41,965 nt of DNA from contig NZ_KI911327.1 of the NCBI RefSeq assembly GCF_000513935.1, forward strand, positions 1-41,965, given 5' to 3'. Below the pieces are notes generated by a model. That model saw only the letters and a program-made list of their open reading frames with translations. It was not told where the DNA came from and ran no database searches. The translations under genes and the position numbers were made by a program. Of this stretch, positions 41,751 to 41,965 are shown piece by piece; the stretch's first letter is position 1, and every line of letters starts with the position of its first letter. This stretch comes from Mesorhizobium sp. WSM3626. Lineage in GTDB: Bacteria; Pseudomonadota; Alphaproteobacteria; Rhizobiales; Rhizobiaceae.

Positions 41751-41878
41751 AAAACAACAACACCCGCCGGGGGAGGAGGTCCGGCGGGTGTCGTTTTGGG
41801 GTTCGACCCTCGGGAGGAGGTGAAGGCCGACCGTATTCGTCGTCGCCGGGGAGGAGGTCGGCTCAGACGAAATTCTTT
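41751..41878 (-). ncRNA. Trans-acting small RNA of the alpha-r14/NfeR1 type with three anti-SD loops
   Basis: Read on the minus strand, about 128 nt fold into three hairpins, each exposing the same ten-base loop ACCTCCTCCC. Hairpin 1 is 41871-41836 (six pairs, 3x3 internal loop, GCCG/CGGC). Hairpin 2 is 41832-41800. Hairpin 3 is 41790-41761, with a perfect 10-bp stem CACCCGCCGG/CCGGCGGGTG, and is followed by TTGTTGTTTT as terminator. The loop is complementary to a GGGAGGAGGT ribosome binding site. This architecture matches the rhizobial alpha-r14 family (NfeR1) and resembles the CCUCCUCCC-motif RNAs of Rhodobacter. The 5' end is inferred from the promoter. Confidence 0.8.
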
Positions 41879-41884
41879 TCGCAT

Positions 41885-41913
41885 TTTTAGCGAGGGCGAA
41901 GCCTCTGGGGCAA
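41885..41913 (-). promoter_or_regulatory. Predicted promoter of the small RNA
   Basis: On the minus strand, TTGCCC (41913-41908) and CTAAAA (41890-41885) are separated by exactly 17 bases, fitting a sigma-70-type promoter. It places the start of transcription near 41878, a few bases before hairpin 1. The match of the -10 box is partial. Confidence 0.5.
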
Positions 41914-41930
41914 AATTCGTTTCGCCCCGG

Positions 41931-41965
41931 GAAACAACGCCCGCCGCGGGAGGAGGTGCGGCGGG
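41931..41965 (-). ncRNA. 3' end of a second, tandem alpha-r14-type small RNA
   Basis: CCCGCCGC (41940-41947) and GCGGCGGG (41958-41965) form at least an 8-bp stem around the same GGGAGGAGGT/ACCTCCTCCC loop. On the minus strand it is followed by a GTTGTTTC terminator-like tail. It has the form of hairpin 3 of the neighbouring sRNA with different stem bases, so it is a second copy upstream of it, cut by the window edge. Confidence 0.72.

Overview
The window is high-GC alphaproteobacterial chromosome, most likely Rhizobiales and probably Mesorhizobium or a close relative. I base this on the gene content and order: popZ next to valS, an ExoR-type regulator, the run argS-SPOR-nagZ-scpAB-tatABC-serS-surE-pcm-nlpD/dipM, yajC-secDF with two complex I assembly-factor homologues, trmFO, Rhizobiales-type intergenic palindromes, and small RNAs with anti-Shine-Dalgarno loops. 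The genus is an inference from remembered family resemblance; no search was run.

Layout. 1-1.5 kb: the tail of an IS481-type element beside tRNA-Asn, two small hypothetical genes and tRNA-Cys. 1.6-9.6 kb: a Pcm-family methyltransferase, tolC, popZ with a strong terminator, a decayed VOC/glyoxalase fragment, valS, a 360-bp gene-free stretch rich in inverted repeats, and a FadL/OmpP1-type outer membrane protein. 9.9-12.4 kb: an ilvD-type dehydratase overlapping exoR. 12.6-14.6 kb (minus strand): a small secreted protein and an erpA-VOC-xthA operon. 14.6-30.8 kb (plus strand): dgt, argS, a large SPOR protein with two tandem repeat tracts, nagZ, scpA-scpB, tatABC, serS-surE-pcm and a LysM/LytM lipoprotein. 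30.9-32.7 kb: a divergent epimerase/AraC pair that looks inserted into a conserved neighbourhood. 32.7-39.6 kb: a DUF815 ATPase, divergent yajC, secDF, an Mth938/NDUFAF3-like gene, an NDUFAF6-like gene, a hypothetical membrane protein and a sterol-desaturase-family enzyme. 39.6-42 kb (minus strand): a parDE module with a frameshifted toxin, trmFO, and two tandem sRNA genes at the right edge.

Much of the window is cell-envelope and housekeeping function: Tat export, the Sec accessory complex, chromosome segregation (ScpAB), polar organisation (PopZ), peptidoglycan binding, recycling and division (SPOR protein, NagZ, NlpD/DipM-like), outer-membrane efflux and transport (TolC, FadL-like), translation (three aminoacyl-tRNA synthetases, two tRNAs, TrmFO) and damage repair (two Pcm-family proteins, XthA, Dgt). 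Accessory material is limited to the IS remnant, the VOC fragment, the epimerase/AraC pair and the parDE module.

The most notable signals are: the two tandem small RNAs, whose four hairpins all expose the same ten-base loop complementary to a ribosome binding site; a 40-bp near-perfect palindrome upstream of the outer membrane protein gene; the broken parE; and the secDF/NDUFAF3/NDUFAF6 cluster. I did not find a clearly new multi-gene system.
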